Origin: Triglochin maritima
Taxonomy: Eukaryota; Streptophyta; Magnoliopsida; Alismatales; Juncaginaceae
Reading direction: 5' to 3'
Length of the DNA: 64,000 nt
Assembly (NCBI GenBank): GCA_963682175.1
Contig: OY821787.1
Location: forward strand, 25,522,501-25,586,500
The notes under the pieces were generated by a model, which saw only the letters and a program-made list of their open reading frames with translations, made no database searches and was not told the DNA's origin. The position numbers were made by a program, and so were the translations under genes. This document shows positions 22,998-33,770 of this stretch, one piece after another; the first letter of the stretch is position 1; every line of letters begins with the position of its first letter.

Positions 22998-24379
22998 TTA
23001 AAAAAACAAAAAAGAAAACAAAAAAAGACTCCTTGAGTGAGCATCGATTGTTGTGAGCCCCAACCCTTGTGTATTTGGGCTCCATTTCTTTCACGTATTT
23101 TCATCCTTTCTTTAACATCTCACATGTTTTGAGGGAAGTTGGGTTTTGTCCATCAACATAGCCCGAAACTTCCCTGTGTACTTCACGTTGGTGAGATCTC
23201 TCCTTTTTCATGCATAGATCCATGTAGTATTTTGCTCGCATTCATTGAGGACAATGCATGAAGTAGGTGTGGGGGGTGTTTTACGTATGTACATAGTCGA
23301 GTCTTTTCTTTTGATTTTGTTTTCTTTTGTTTGCATTTTTAGGGTCATGTTAGTGTGCTGCATTTAATATCGATATATATGCTTGCCATGATCCTTGGGT
23401 GACTTGTCTTATTTTGCTTGCCTAGTGCTTCAAAATTTTCACAATTCTTTCAAAATATTCATGTGTTTGCGAAAGAAAATGTTTTGTGGGTTTTGCGTGT
23501 GTTTAGCATGTGCAAAACCGTTGAGAGGCAAAGTAAAAAGAAAGCTCCCAAAATTGTCTTGAACTTGATGCATTAGGATATCTAGTAAAGTGGCTTTAGG
23601 ATTTATCGAGTCGTTAGGATGCACCCCAATTTTCCCTTGGGGGTGAGTAATCATAGGGTTTCAGTGCCCAAACATTCAAAGAAGTCCACCCTGAACCTAG
23701 TGAGTCAATAATTCATGTCTGTTAACTTAAGGAAGTTTGTTGTAGTCAAGGACCCTCTAAATCTTTGTGTGAGACATTAGTGTAGGGGTTTTGGTTCATG
23801 TGTAGATAAGAAATAAGTGAGTAGGTGTTCTCTCTTCTCGCACGGCTCCTATCACTCAGGAAAGTAGGTCTGAGGGGACTTTGTGCCTGGTGCTTTCGAG
23901 TCATCTGACTTGGGATGCGTCGACCGAACTCTCGTTACACGGGTGGTAGGGATTGCCCTATGTGGAGATTTGGGGAAAGGTGTACGTGATAGTGTAAGTA
24001 CTCATGGGCAATGATGCACGAAACCTGACCCTGGGAGAATGAAGCTCCAACTAAGAAAAAGAAAAAGAAAGAAAAAAATGAGAAAAGAAACAAAAAGAAA
24101 ATAAAATGGTAATGCAAATAAGAACCTTAATGGACTTTACACTTTGTAGCACTTGAGGATGTTGAGGTTGTCCATGTCTTTCACTTAATTCTTTATTTAA
24201 CTTGCACGAATGGTTCATTAGGCTAGGTGTGGACTGATCACCTATATAGAGTCGGCCCGTAGGATTACCACGTCCATTGATCGACATATTTTTTCCAACG
24301 AGTCGAGTGTCCAGATTGAATAATGCATCTTCAGGAGACAACACTCCCCCTCCTTGGCAACAAGGAGGTTTAACGGCTT
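22998..24379 (+). other. 3' non-coding region of element B
   Basis: About 1.4 kb after gag-protease with no coding signal. It includes the second polypurine-like tract (23265-23280) and segments matching the corresponding parts of A (16780-17220 and 26043-26990). In full-length Athila relatives RT, integrase and sometimes an env-like frame would lie near here. Confidence 0.6.
23265..23280 (+). other. second polypurine-like tract of element B
   Basis: AGGTGTGGGGGGTGTT, close in sequence to the 3' polypurine tract, about 1.2 kb upstream of it. It is preceded by TTGAGGACAATGCATGA, a context kept in A (26762-26782) and K (61244-61259). It could be an internal plus-strand primer, as in retroviruses with a central tract; this is untested. 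Confidence 0.5.
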
Positions 24380-24400
24380 GTTGCACGTGCTAAGTGCAAC
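24380..24400 (+). other. conserved hairpin of element B
   Basis: GTTGCAC, 7-nt loop GTGCTAA, GTGCAAC. It is the same stem as in A and K, about 100 bp before the polypurine tract. Confidence 0.6.
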
Positions 24401-24486
24401 CGTGATTACTACGAAAGTGAGTTAGGATTTCTTATTTTTCGTATGTTTTTTCCTTTCTTTGTTTTGCTCGGGACTAGCAAAAGTTA

Positions 24487-24501
24487 GGTGTGGGGGTATT
24501 T
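24487..24501 (+). other. polypurine tract of element B
   Basis: AGGTGTGGGGGTATT directly before the 3' LTR start at 24502. Confidence 0.85.
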
Positions 24502-26037
24502 GATTGGCATCATTTCATGTTTATATTTGTATCTTATATCCATTATCTTTCACCTAAACAATGCTATGTTACGAGTTTTATTTTAAGTTTTCAGGAATAA
24601 ATAGGTTTGAAGAGATGAAGCATAAAAGGACCCAAAAGCTGGGAAAAAAGACTGAATTGTGAGATCTGGGGACTAAGATGCAAGGGAGAAGGACCTGAAT
24701 GTAAGACAGAAGGACCTAAGAGCAAAACAGGAAACTCCACACCATCATGGGGAGTATTTTACCAATTCGATTCGGGTCGGAGCTCCAACAAGTCAAGTAA
24801 CCGCATCAAAGACCAACAATACCAGAAAGAAAAGCCCACAACAAATTCCAACGCGATCCGAAGTTTTTGGACCGCCAATTGGCGGTCCATATTACTCAGG
24901 ATCCGCCCAAATTTCTCCTGAACTTGTATTAATGTTCGTTTAGGCTATTTTTGGTATTGGTTTAGTCCCACATCGGGGGATTGTCCCGGATTAGCTTTTT
25001 CCATGCTTATAAATAGAACTCCTCACCTCCCATTGTATCCATCTCTCTCTTTGGTGGCATCTTCCCTACTAAGAGTGAAGCCTTGAAGCAAAACTCTGGT
25101 GGAGGAAGAGCTGCTTGTAATTTGAGTGAGTTAATAATAGATGTTTTCTTTAGCTTGTTAATTCTTGCTTAGTTGATTTCCTTTTATGTGTTTGCTTTGT
25201 TGCTTGTTTTGTTTTATGCTTCTTTAATATTTCTTGCTTGATTAGTATAGTTTCATTTCAGTATAATGCTTCATTTTATTAGAGTAGTTAGTTTAAATAT
25301 GTGTGAGTAGCTCCATCCCCATTTGGGGGGTGGAGAAATATGTGATATAATCATGTAGTGTATTAAGTGTGTGTTATCTTTATCCCTTGAGCTTTATATG
25401 ATTTCCATAACCATCTAATAGGTTTTCACTATTATCTTTGATATGCTAATGCTCTTGAATGAAACTTAGCTTATGCTTTGATTAGTGGACCTATTCTATA
25501 GGGAATGATAAGGTTAGGATATGGATGAAGTTAATATTGGAAACACAATTTGTAGTGTATGTGCTCTTGTTGCCTTTACCTTAGCTAATGTCTTGTATGT
25601 TTTAATGATGTAGTCTTATCTTAATTCATGTGAAGGCATAGTAGGGTCTAGTCTTTATACTTGAGTTCATGTAGCTTCATTCCAATTATTGTCTTATGTT
25701 TTAATGATGTAGTCTTATATTAATTCATGTGGAGGCAAAGTTGGATGTAGTTTTATGATTTCATGCACTACATGTTGTGAGGAGCTTAATGAACACACAC
25801 CCACACTTCTTTATGTTCACATTATTTCTCTACCCCCTTTGGGGTTTAGTTTTCTTGCATTTCTTCCATTTCCTTTTTGCATCTTAGTGTAGTTTAGTGT
25901 AACCAACCTTTCTCTCTTTCTTTTTACCTCTCGCCTTCGAACGAACCAATCGTTGACACACCTTCTAGTGGACGACCCGTATTTGCCACCGCTTCAACGC
26001 GGCCGTGCACTTGCGGTTAATATAAAACGATCAATCA
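24502..26037 (+). repeat. 3' LTR of element B
   Basis: 1,536 bp, with the palindrome at 24869-24888 and TATA at about 25008. It ends CGATCAATCA next to TSD TGCAT. Confidence 0.95.
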
Positions 26038-26042
26038 TGCAT

Positions 26043-27063
26043 CATTGCCCATGAGTACTTACCCTATAACGTACACCTTTACCCAAATCTCCACATAGGG
26101 CAATCCCTACCACTCGTGTAATGGGAGTTTGGTCGGCGCATCACAAGCAGAGTATTCGAAAGCACCAAGCACAAAGTCCCCTCAGACCTAATTTTCCGAG
26201 TGATAAGAGCCGTGCGAGAAGAGAGAACACCTACTCACTTATTTCTTATCTACACATGAACCAAAACCCTACACTTAATGTCTCACAACAAAATTTAAAG
26301 GGTCCTTGACTACAACAAACTTCCTTAAATTAACAGACATGAATTATTGACTCACTAGGTTCGGGATGGACTTCTTAAATTATTTGAGCAATGAAACCCT
26401 ATGATTACTCACCCCCGAGGGAAAACTGGGGTGCATCCTAACGACTAGATAAGTCCTAAAGTCACTGTACTAAATATCCTAATGCATCAAGTTCAAGACA
26501 ATTTTGGGAGCTTTCTTTTTACTTTGCCTCTCTACGGTTTTGCACACGCAAAACCCACAAAACATTTTCTTTCGCCAACACATTAAGATTTTGAAAGAAA
26601 TGTGAAAATTTTAAAGCACTAGGAAAGCAAAAGAAGACAAGTCACCCAAGGATCATGACAAGAAGATATATCGATATTAAATGCAGCACACTAACATGAC
26701 CCTATCAATGCACACAAAAGAAAACAAAATCAAAGGAAAAGACTCGACTATGTACACACGTAAACCCCCCCCCCCCCACCTACTTCATGCATTGTCCTCA
26801 ATGAATGTGAGCAAGATACTACATGGATTTATGCATGAAAAAGGGAAGATCTCACCAATATGAAGCGCAAATGGAAGTTCATGGTTATAGTGATGGACAC
26901 AAACTCAAATTCCCTCAAAACCTGTGAGATGCTAAAGAAGGGATACAAATACCTGAAAGAAATGGGGCCCAAATACTCAAGGGTTGGATCCCACAACAAT
27001 CGATGCTAACTGAAGGAGTCTTTTTTATAACTATGTACAACAATGGGCTCCCATCTTCATATG
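26043..27063 (-). other. 3' non-coding region of element A, right of B
   Basis: It matches, in reverse, B 22997-24030. It has no gene. Its second polypurine-like tract at 26762-26782 is expanded to a run of 14 or more C on the plus strand. Confidence 0.65.
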
Positions 27064-30000
27064 TCAAGGGACATCAAATGGGAACTCGCCATCTCTCGAG
27101 CCAAAAATGCACATGCATGGGCTCACAACAGAATTGTTAGACCACCTGACACCCTTATAAGCATTGTGGTCATTTGATGCCTCTTGAGAGTGAGCAAGAC
27201 AGGAGGCATGAATGAGAGGTGAACCTCTGTCTGGTTGATTGAAATGAAGGGTATCAGGTGGTTGATTCTTAACCCACATGGGGTCCTCAGCAGATACAGA
27301 ATGAAGAGCATGTGGCCCAGAGGCCATAAAAATGGTATCTTGTAGCTCAAAAGCCACGTGATCAAAAGGATGTGGCTCAAAGGCCACGAGATTAAAAGGA
27401 TGTAGCTCAAAGGCCACGTGATCACAGGATAAGGCACCTTCTTGTGCCAGCCCAAGTGAAACATCTTCACCACCTTCAGGATCTCCATCGAACAATTCTC
27501 TGAAGTACTTGAAAGTGCCCTCAACTTCAATCTCATCCATTCCCTGGATAAGGTTGACCCCAACGGGGTCATTAAAGGCACCTGGCTTCTTGCCGATGGT
27601 GAAGATGTTGAAATCAGCGTATTGACTACCATAAGTCAAGCGCATCAGACCATTGCGACAATTGATCAAGGCATTGGAAGTCGCTAGAAATGGTCGCCCC
27701 AGAATAACAGGAATTTGTCTAAGTGGGTTTGGCACAGGTTCAGTATCCAAGACAAAGAAGTCAACTGGATAAATGAACTCTCCCACTTTGATCAGCACAT
27801 CTTCCACCACACCCCTTGGTTTCTTCACAGACCTATCAGCCAATTGAAGAGTGGTTTTTGTTTGTTTGAGGTCTCTAAAACCGAGGTGGGCGTAGACAAA
27901 ATATGGCAGAAGATTAACACATGCACCAATGTCCAATAAAGCTCGATGTATAGACACATCACCAATCACATAACAGATAGTAGGAGAACCAAGGTCATTG
28001 TATTTGACTTGCATGGGTTGTGCCAACAAAGGACTCACGTTAGCCGCAAGAAAAACTTTCTTTGGAACATTAGTTTATCTCTTCTTGGTGCATAAGTCCT
28101 TGAGAACTTTGGCATAATGTGGCATTTGCTGAATCACCTCCAACAGAGAGATGTTCATCTTAACTTGCCGAAACATCTCAAGCATCTTGTCATGCTGATC
28201 TGAGGTTTTCTTTTTAAGGCGCTCAGGGAATGGCGCCTTCGGGGTGTAATGGTGTTGAAAAGGAACCACAGAATTCTCGTCCAAAGAAGCATGAATGGAG
28301 ACCTCAAAATCTGATTCCTTCAACACAAGAGGAGACAAGGGGACCTTAGGGTTCGGCCCCATTGTCGAAGGAAATGTAGAAGGAACCTCAGGATCTGGCT
28401 CCTTCCTGGAAGTATTTGTGGAGGTAACCTCCAGATCCGGCTCCCTCAGAGATGAAGGTATCACCGCAGGTCTTGTGACACCAAGAGATGGTGATGACAA
28501 GGAAGGCACCCCAATGTGGTTATCCACCTCCTTACCAGACCTCAAAGTATGAATCACATTAATATGATGGGTCGGTTTAGAGGTAGCATGAGGCACTGGT
28601 GGCCTTCCTTGAGAATGGGTACCCCGAGGATTCACCTCGGGTTGACTCGGTAACTGGCCCTTCTCGCGTTCATGGAGCTGATTAGCCAACTGGCTAACTT
28701 GCATTTCCAAAGCCTTGACCGTACTTTGCATGCTCTGCGTGAACGCTTGAAGGGTAGGATCACTAGAGGGTTTTTTTGGGTCAACCCGCTGGGGTGGTGG
28801 AGTTTGGTTAGAATAACCCGACGATGAGGCCTACGGAGATTGGTAAGTATAGTGCTGAGACCTATGATGTGGGGGGTTGGTAGCTCGCCGATGGGCGTGG
28901 AGGTTGAGCGTGCGAGCTCTGATCGTTACCCCCACTAGGCCCCCAAGAGAAGTTAGGATGGTTACGACATCCCGGGTTGTAGGAGTGACTGTACGGGTCG
29001 TTACGGGGCCTCTGTTGATACATCACATTTGCATGCTCAGTATCCCTTGGAGCGTAAGCGCATTCCAAGTCATCAAGGCCCATAAGTCCACACCTACCAC
29101 ATCCGGGAGTAGCGACCTGAGCTACAGGAGCTCGGTCCAACTCTAAACTCTCAATCCTACGCATGAGAGCAGCCATTTTCGCCTCAGACGCGATAGTTGA
29201 CTCAACTTGATATGATCCAAATCGACCAGAAGACCGGGTGGCTGGTGGCTCTCTCATGGTGTCCTACTCAAATGTAGGTTCAGCCATTAATTCAAAAGTG
29301 TCTTATGCCACATCGATGGGTTTCATTTGGAAATCACCTTGACACATTGACTCGAACAATGTGTGGGTGTTGTAGTTGAGGCCCTCATGAACAATCGGGC
29401 ACAGCTGCCAAAGCTCAATTCCATGATGAGGGCACTGCAAGAGAAGGTCCTTGAACCTCTCAAAGAAAGCATAAAATGATTCGGTCTCAGTCTTATACAT
29501 TTGGTGTATCTTGTGCCGTATCTGTTGAGTCTTCCATTGAGGAAAGAATCTCTTCAGAAAGACAGTCACGAAGTCATCCCAAGACCGAATAAAGCTCGCC
29601 GGGAGGCTGTACATCCATTTCTTCGCGTTATCCTTCAATGCGAAAGAAATCATCCTCAATCGGACTGAATCCTCATCAAGTTGTTGAAGCTTGAACATGG
29701 AGCATACTTCCTCGAATTCACGTATAAAAATATACGAATCTTCCTTATTGGCAGTGAAGGTAGGAAGCATGCTCCCATGTTGAGGTTTCAGTTCATAGTT
29801 GTTCCCGCGAGCTGGGGGAAGAACTATGCAAGAAGGTTGCGCGGCCCGAACATGATGGGTCCGCTCCCACAAAGTCATCAGTCTATCATGTCGAGCTAAA
29901 GATGGTGGTCCTCCAAGAACTCGATCCTGACCGAATCCCTCTTCCTCTCGAGTCAAAGGAGGAGGATAAGGAGGTCCACGAGAAGACTCGGCCTCACGCT

Positions 30001-30106
30001 CCAAAGGAGCACGAGGTGGAGATGGTCGATCACGTAGACCGTCCATCTCAAAAAAATGCACTCTCTCAAGTCGAGCGCTCTCACCAGAACGAGCCCAACC
30101 TCGCAT
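27064..30106 (-). pseudogene. gag-protease of element A, decayed
   Basis: Homologue of the B gag-protease read leftward from ATG at 30106 (MRGWARSGE). Gag region at 29300-29850 (MLPTFTANKEDSY, KKWMYSLP, FFPQWK), then stops at 29303 (TAA) and about 29264 (TAG), both at Trp codons of the intact reading. The zinc knuckle is CGRCGLMGLDDLEC, with the His replaced by Leu. One extra C near 28876 shifts the frame. The protease region (28038-27430) keeps ALLDIGACVNLLP and VILGRPFLAT, after a TAA at about 28072. The frame then continues in phase through two or three DHVAFELHPF-type units to 27064, which shows that the B frame was originally that long. The Pro-rich N-terminus is shorter than in B. Confidence 0.9.
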
Positions 30107-30139
30107 AAAACGCTCGACTCGCTTTAAAATAACACACAA

Positions 30140-31160
30140 CAGAAGGTGTACTCAGAGGAGGAGACTACTCGTAGAAAATAGATGAGGAGAGGACTCAGAT
30201 GAGGAGAGAAGAATCCCTAGAGCTAGCGTGGGTAGTGGGTGAAGGTAGAAGCCTAATCTAGCAAGCACGGCTCAAACAATGTATGGCTATGGGTCCTTAG
30301 GCTAGACGACGCCTAACTTCGAGGTCACTAATCTCGACATGGCTCACCTCCCTACAATGAAGACCACAATGCCCAGCAAGTGATACCAGATCCGGAGATC
30401 CAGTACCTCCTACTATCGACAAGGTAGACAACACCGATCATGCCATGACGGTCTCGACTAGATTACTCTCCTAGTGCGTCCAAAATCCTTAGGGCCAATG
30501 TCTACTTGATTTTAGAATTAATGCTTTATTAAGAGTGATTTTTGGGGCCAAGGAAATGGTGATAAAATCCCCCACCTTATCTTTTATGGGACAACCCCTC
30601 CTTAGTAGTGTTTTGATCTTAAATCTAGCAATCAACACTCCAATCAAACGCTCAACTCACTCTTGTCCCGATGCACCTTAGTAACTAATGCATGATTTAA
30701 AAATGCATGAATGAGGGAATTGGGTGCACATACCTCACGCCAGCAATCAACAACAAAAATGTAAAGAAAAGAAAAGACAAATGCGTGCAAGGTCTACAAA
30801 TGATGCATGACCTAGATGGCAATCAATCTATTCTTTTGCTTTGAGTTTTAAGGTCCAAGTTGATTAAAGGGACTTGATTGTTAATTTGAGATCAAACTAC
30901 AAGTCAAAACATGAATAATTGAACTCCCAGACAACCTAGTGAAAGTAGAAACGACCAGAAAAAATGGGAGAGAAATTGGAGCTCACCAGGCCGCCAATTG
31001 GTGGTCCATAGCCGCTGATTGGCGGTCTGTTTGCTTCTGATTTTCTCCCATCTTCTCCTGGAAATGTCTCTTGATCCTTGAAGGCTCCTGAAACAAACAA
31101 AACTAAAATAAAAAATTAAAACCACACGAATCGTCCAAACTAAAGTCTGGACAGAACACC
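30140..31160 (-). other. leader of element A, non-coding
   Basis: About 1 kb between primer site and gag, with no gene. Near 30984-31030 it has two imperfect copies of the family palindrome (GCCGCCAATTGGTGGTCC and CCGCTGATTGGCGGTC), as in C. Confidence 0.6.
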
Positions 31161-31178
31161 TCCCTGGCAACGGCGCCA
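31161..31178 (-). other. primer-binding site of element A
   Basis: Minus strand TGGCGCCGTTGCCAGGGA, one base different from the B site. It is tRNA-Asp type. Confidence 0.85.
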
Positions 31179-31184
31179 AAAACT

Positions 31185-32738
31185 TGATTGTTATGTTTTA
31201 ATTAACCGTAAGTGCACGACCGTGTTGAAGGGGTGGAAAATATGGCTCGATCCACAAGGAGGTGTCTCGACTTTAGTTTGTTCGAAGGCAAGTGGGAAAG
31301 AAAGGAGAGAAATGAGTTATGGTCAAACTACACTACAATGCAAAAAGGAAATGGATGATAAGCAATAAAACTAAACCCCATAGGGGGTAGAGAAAATAGT
31401 GTGAAAACAAAGATATGTGTGTGTGTGTGTGTTCAATTAAGCTCATCAAAACATGTAGTGCATGAAAATCATAAAACTACATCCAACTTTGCCTCCACAT
31501 GAATTAAGATAACACAATATCATTAAGACATACAAGACAATAATTGGAAGGAAGATAAATGAACTCATGTATAAAGACCAAACCCTCACTATGCCTCCAC
31601 ATGAAATAAGATTTACACAATAATTAAAACATACAAGACATTAACCAAGGTAAATGCAACAAGAGTACATGCAACTACAAATCATGTTTCCTTCATCAAT
31701 TCCATCCATATCCTCACATTATCATTCCCCATAAAATAGGTCAACTAATCTAAGCATAAGCTAAGCTTCATTCAAGAGCATTAGCATATCAAAGACAAGA
31801 GTGAAATCCCATTAGATGGTTATGGAAATCATATAAGGCTCAAGGGATTAAGATAACACACACCTAATACACCACATGATCATATCACCTATTTCTGCAC
31901 CCCCAAATGGGGATGGAACTACTCACTCATATTTAAACTACAACCTACATTAAAATGAAACATTCTACTGAAAGGAAATTAAACTAAGCAAGCAAGAAAT
32001 AGTAAAGAAGCTAAAAATACATAAAACTAAAGAAGCATGCAAGACATATGAAGGGAAATTAAACTAAGAAAGAAACAACATAACCAAAGGAAAATATCTA
32101 TTATTACTCACTCAATTACAAGTAGCCTCTCTCCACCAGGGGTTTTTGCTTCGAGGCTTTTACTCCTAGTAGAGAGGATGGCCACCAAGAGAGAGATGGT
32201 GTACAAGAGAGGAGGGAGAGTTCTATTTATAGCCATAGAAAAAGGTAATCCGGGACAATCACCCGGTATGGGACTAAACAAATACAAAAAATAGACTAAA
32301 TACACACTAATACGTGACCCTACGAAATCTTAGTGGATCCGGATCAAAACAAACCGCCAATTGGCGGTCTATATTGTTTGGATCCGGCAGTTGTTTCGTG
32401 TGGGCTTTTGTGGATGTCTTTGTAGGTCTTTTATGCATCTACTTTGCTTGCTGGAGCTCCGACCCGAATAGAATTGCCAAAATACTCCCCATGATGGTGT
32501 GGAGTATTCTTGTTTGCTCATAGGTCCTTCGATCTTACATTCAGGTCCTTCAATCTTGCATCTTAGTCCTCGAGTCTCTCAACTCAATCTTTTTTCCTGC
32601 TTTTAGGTCTTTTTAGAGTCTCTCATTCTCAAACCTACTTATTCCTGAAAACTAAACGTTAAACTTGTTACATAGAATTGTTTGGGTGAAAGATAATGGA
32701 TACAAGACACAAAGATATGCATGAAATGATGTCAATCA
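31185..32738 (-). repeat. 5' LTR of element A
   Basis: 1,554 bp. Palindrome at 32351-32370 (one end base changed) and minus-strand TATA near 32224. It ends GATGTCAATCA next to TSD GTAAG. Confidence 0.92.
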
Positions 32739-33770
32739 GTAAGCGAGGCTCGAGGGATCGAGCGAGGCTTGCGAGGAGGACTAGGACCGGGGTGCGGTGT
32801 CGAACCTCGCTAAACTCTGGTGTCGACGATTTTGTGGTTTGCAATTGTCTTCTCCCTTAATCCTTTACTTAGTGATTAGAGGATCATCGCTCCTAACAAA
32901 ATTTTGTTGGATATTGATCTAAAATTTGACAAAGGCAAAAACCAGTGTAAACGGTCGAACGTTTTACCATAAATGGTCGACCTATTTGAACAATAACTTG
33001 TTCGACCAAAAATAACATGAACGTTTCCTGTTGCAAAATGGTCGACTGGTGTGGCATTCTGTTTGATCGAAATTATCAAGAACTTTTCTAGATAATCAAA
33101 AGGTCAACCGGTTGGCCGATTCGTTCGACCGGTTGCCCACAATTTTGCCTACATTAATAAGAGAATTTTTTTGATCATGTGTTGTATCTGTTCCAACTTG
33201 GTCAAAGGAGGTTATGAGATGATTATGTGTCAAAATCTGATTGATTTAGATGAGCAATTGACAAGTGATCATGTTTAAGTGGGTTACACATGATGTGGAT
33301 TTGAGGATGCCCTATAAATCGGTCCCTCCTTCCTTTGTTAGACTAATGCAATATTCTCCTCTCTCCATATTTTCTCCACCTAATCAATCTGAAAATTCTT
33401 CTATTAATTGAGTGTTTGAGAGATTAAATTCTTTGGAGCGTAGAAGGGGTTATTAGCTAGATTCTAACCTTGTATTAGAGAATGATTGGCTTGCTTTGAT
33501 CTCTCTAATCTTGTTTAAAGTTTGGTGAACACTTGAAGGTGATTTCGAGGCAATCTGACGTGCAACACGACTTCCGATTGGTAGAAAGGATTTGAAAATC
33601 CTCTAGGTATGATCCAATCTATGTATTTTAATATTAATTAGTATATAATATATATTGAAATACAATTAGGAAATTTTGTACATAAAATTGTTTTAAAAAA
33701 ATGAAAACCGATCCTCATTGCTTGCAAATTTTAAAAATATACATACAAGTATAGGACACAAAATCCTACA

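Larger units (their letters stand above)
17224..26037 (+). mobile_element. element B: Athila/Tat-like LTR retrotransposon, gag-protease only
   Basis: Plus-strand element of 8,814 bp inserted into the 3' non-coding part of A, with TSD TGCAT at 17219-17223 and 26038-26042. It has LTRs 17224-18762 and 24502-26037, primer site 18769-18786, gag-protease 19825-22997, second polypurine-like tract 23265-23280, hairpin 24380-24400 and polypurine tract 24487-24501. The flanking A sequences join cleanly when B is removed, and they match B's own non-coding region near 24000-24040, confirming A and B are relatives. No RT, RNase H or integrase sequence is present. Confidence 0.96.
15141..32738 (-). mobile_element. 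element A: Athila/Tat-like LTR retrotransposon, gag-protease only, interrupted by B
   Basis: Minus-strand element with a perfect 5-bp TSD GTAAG (15136-15140 and 32739-32743). Its 5' LTR is 31185-32738, its 3' LTR 15141-16691. Without B it is about 8.8 kb. In its own direction the order is LTR, primer site, leader of about 1 kb, gag-protease, a second polypurine-like tract, about 1.3 kb of non-coding DNA, hairpin, polypurine tract, LTR. No RT, RNase H or integrase is found. The LTR pair differs visibly, more than the LTRs of B, so A is older, in line with B being inserted into it. Confidence 0.95.
14165..32898 (+). mobile_element. solo LTR D (Ty1/copia, SIRE-like), split by element A
   Basis: The LTR starts TGTTGCC at 14165 and ends CTCCTAACA at 32898. 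The 5-bp TSD AAATT is at 14160-14164 and 32899-32903. Without element A and its TSD it is about 1.13 kb. It resembles solo LTR S in order of parts: an early GATGATTAA segment, a 'CAAGACC/TTTGTAATCAAAGCT' region, a GGTCGACC-like array (14440-14690), a TATA box (TATAAATA at 14785-14792), then a GTGAGAGGA...GAGCAAGGCGAGG block. It has no internal coding domain, so recombination between LTRs probably left it solo. Confidence 0.85.
13053..33770 (+). mobile_element. solo LTR E (copia-like), split by LTR D and its contents
   Basis: The LINE reading frame is interrupted between 13053 and 33770, and AGTTT lies at both junctions (13048-13052 and 33770-33774, border uncertain by one base). Removing LTR D and its TSD leaves about 1.98 kb in two pieces, 13053-14164 and 32904-33770. 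The second piece has GGTCGACC-type motifs (32950-33125), a TATA-like CTATAAATC at 33312 and an end in CCTACA. There are no coding domains, so a solo LTR is the simplest reading. The left end does not begin with TG, so the exact border and class are tentative. Confidence 0.55.

Noticed and set aside
15141..32738. reading A and B as one composite element
   Set aside because: Opposite orientations and two separate TSDs (GTAAG and TGCAT) show one insertion inside the other.
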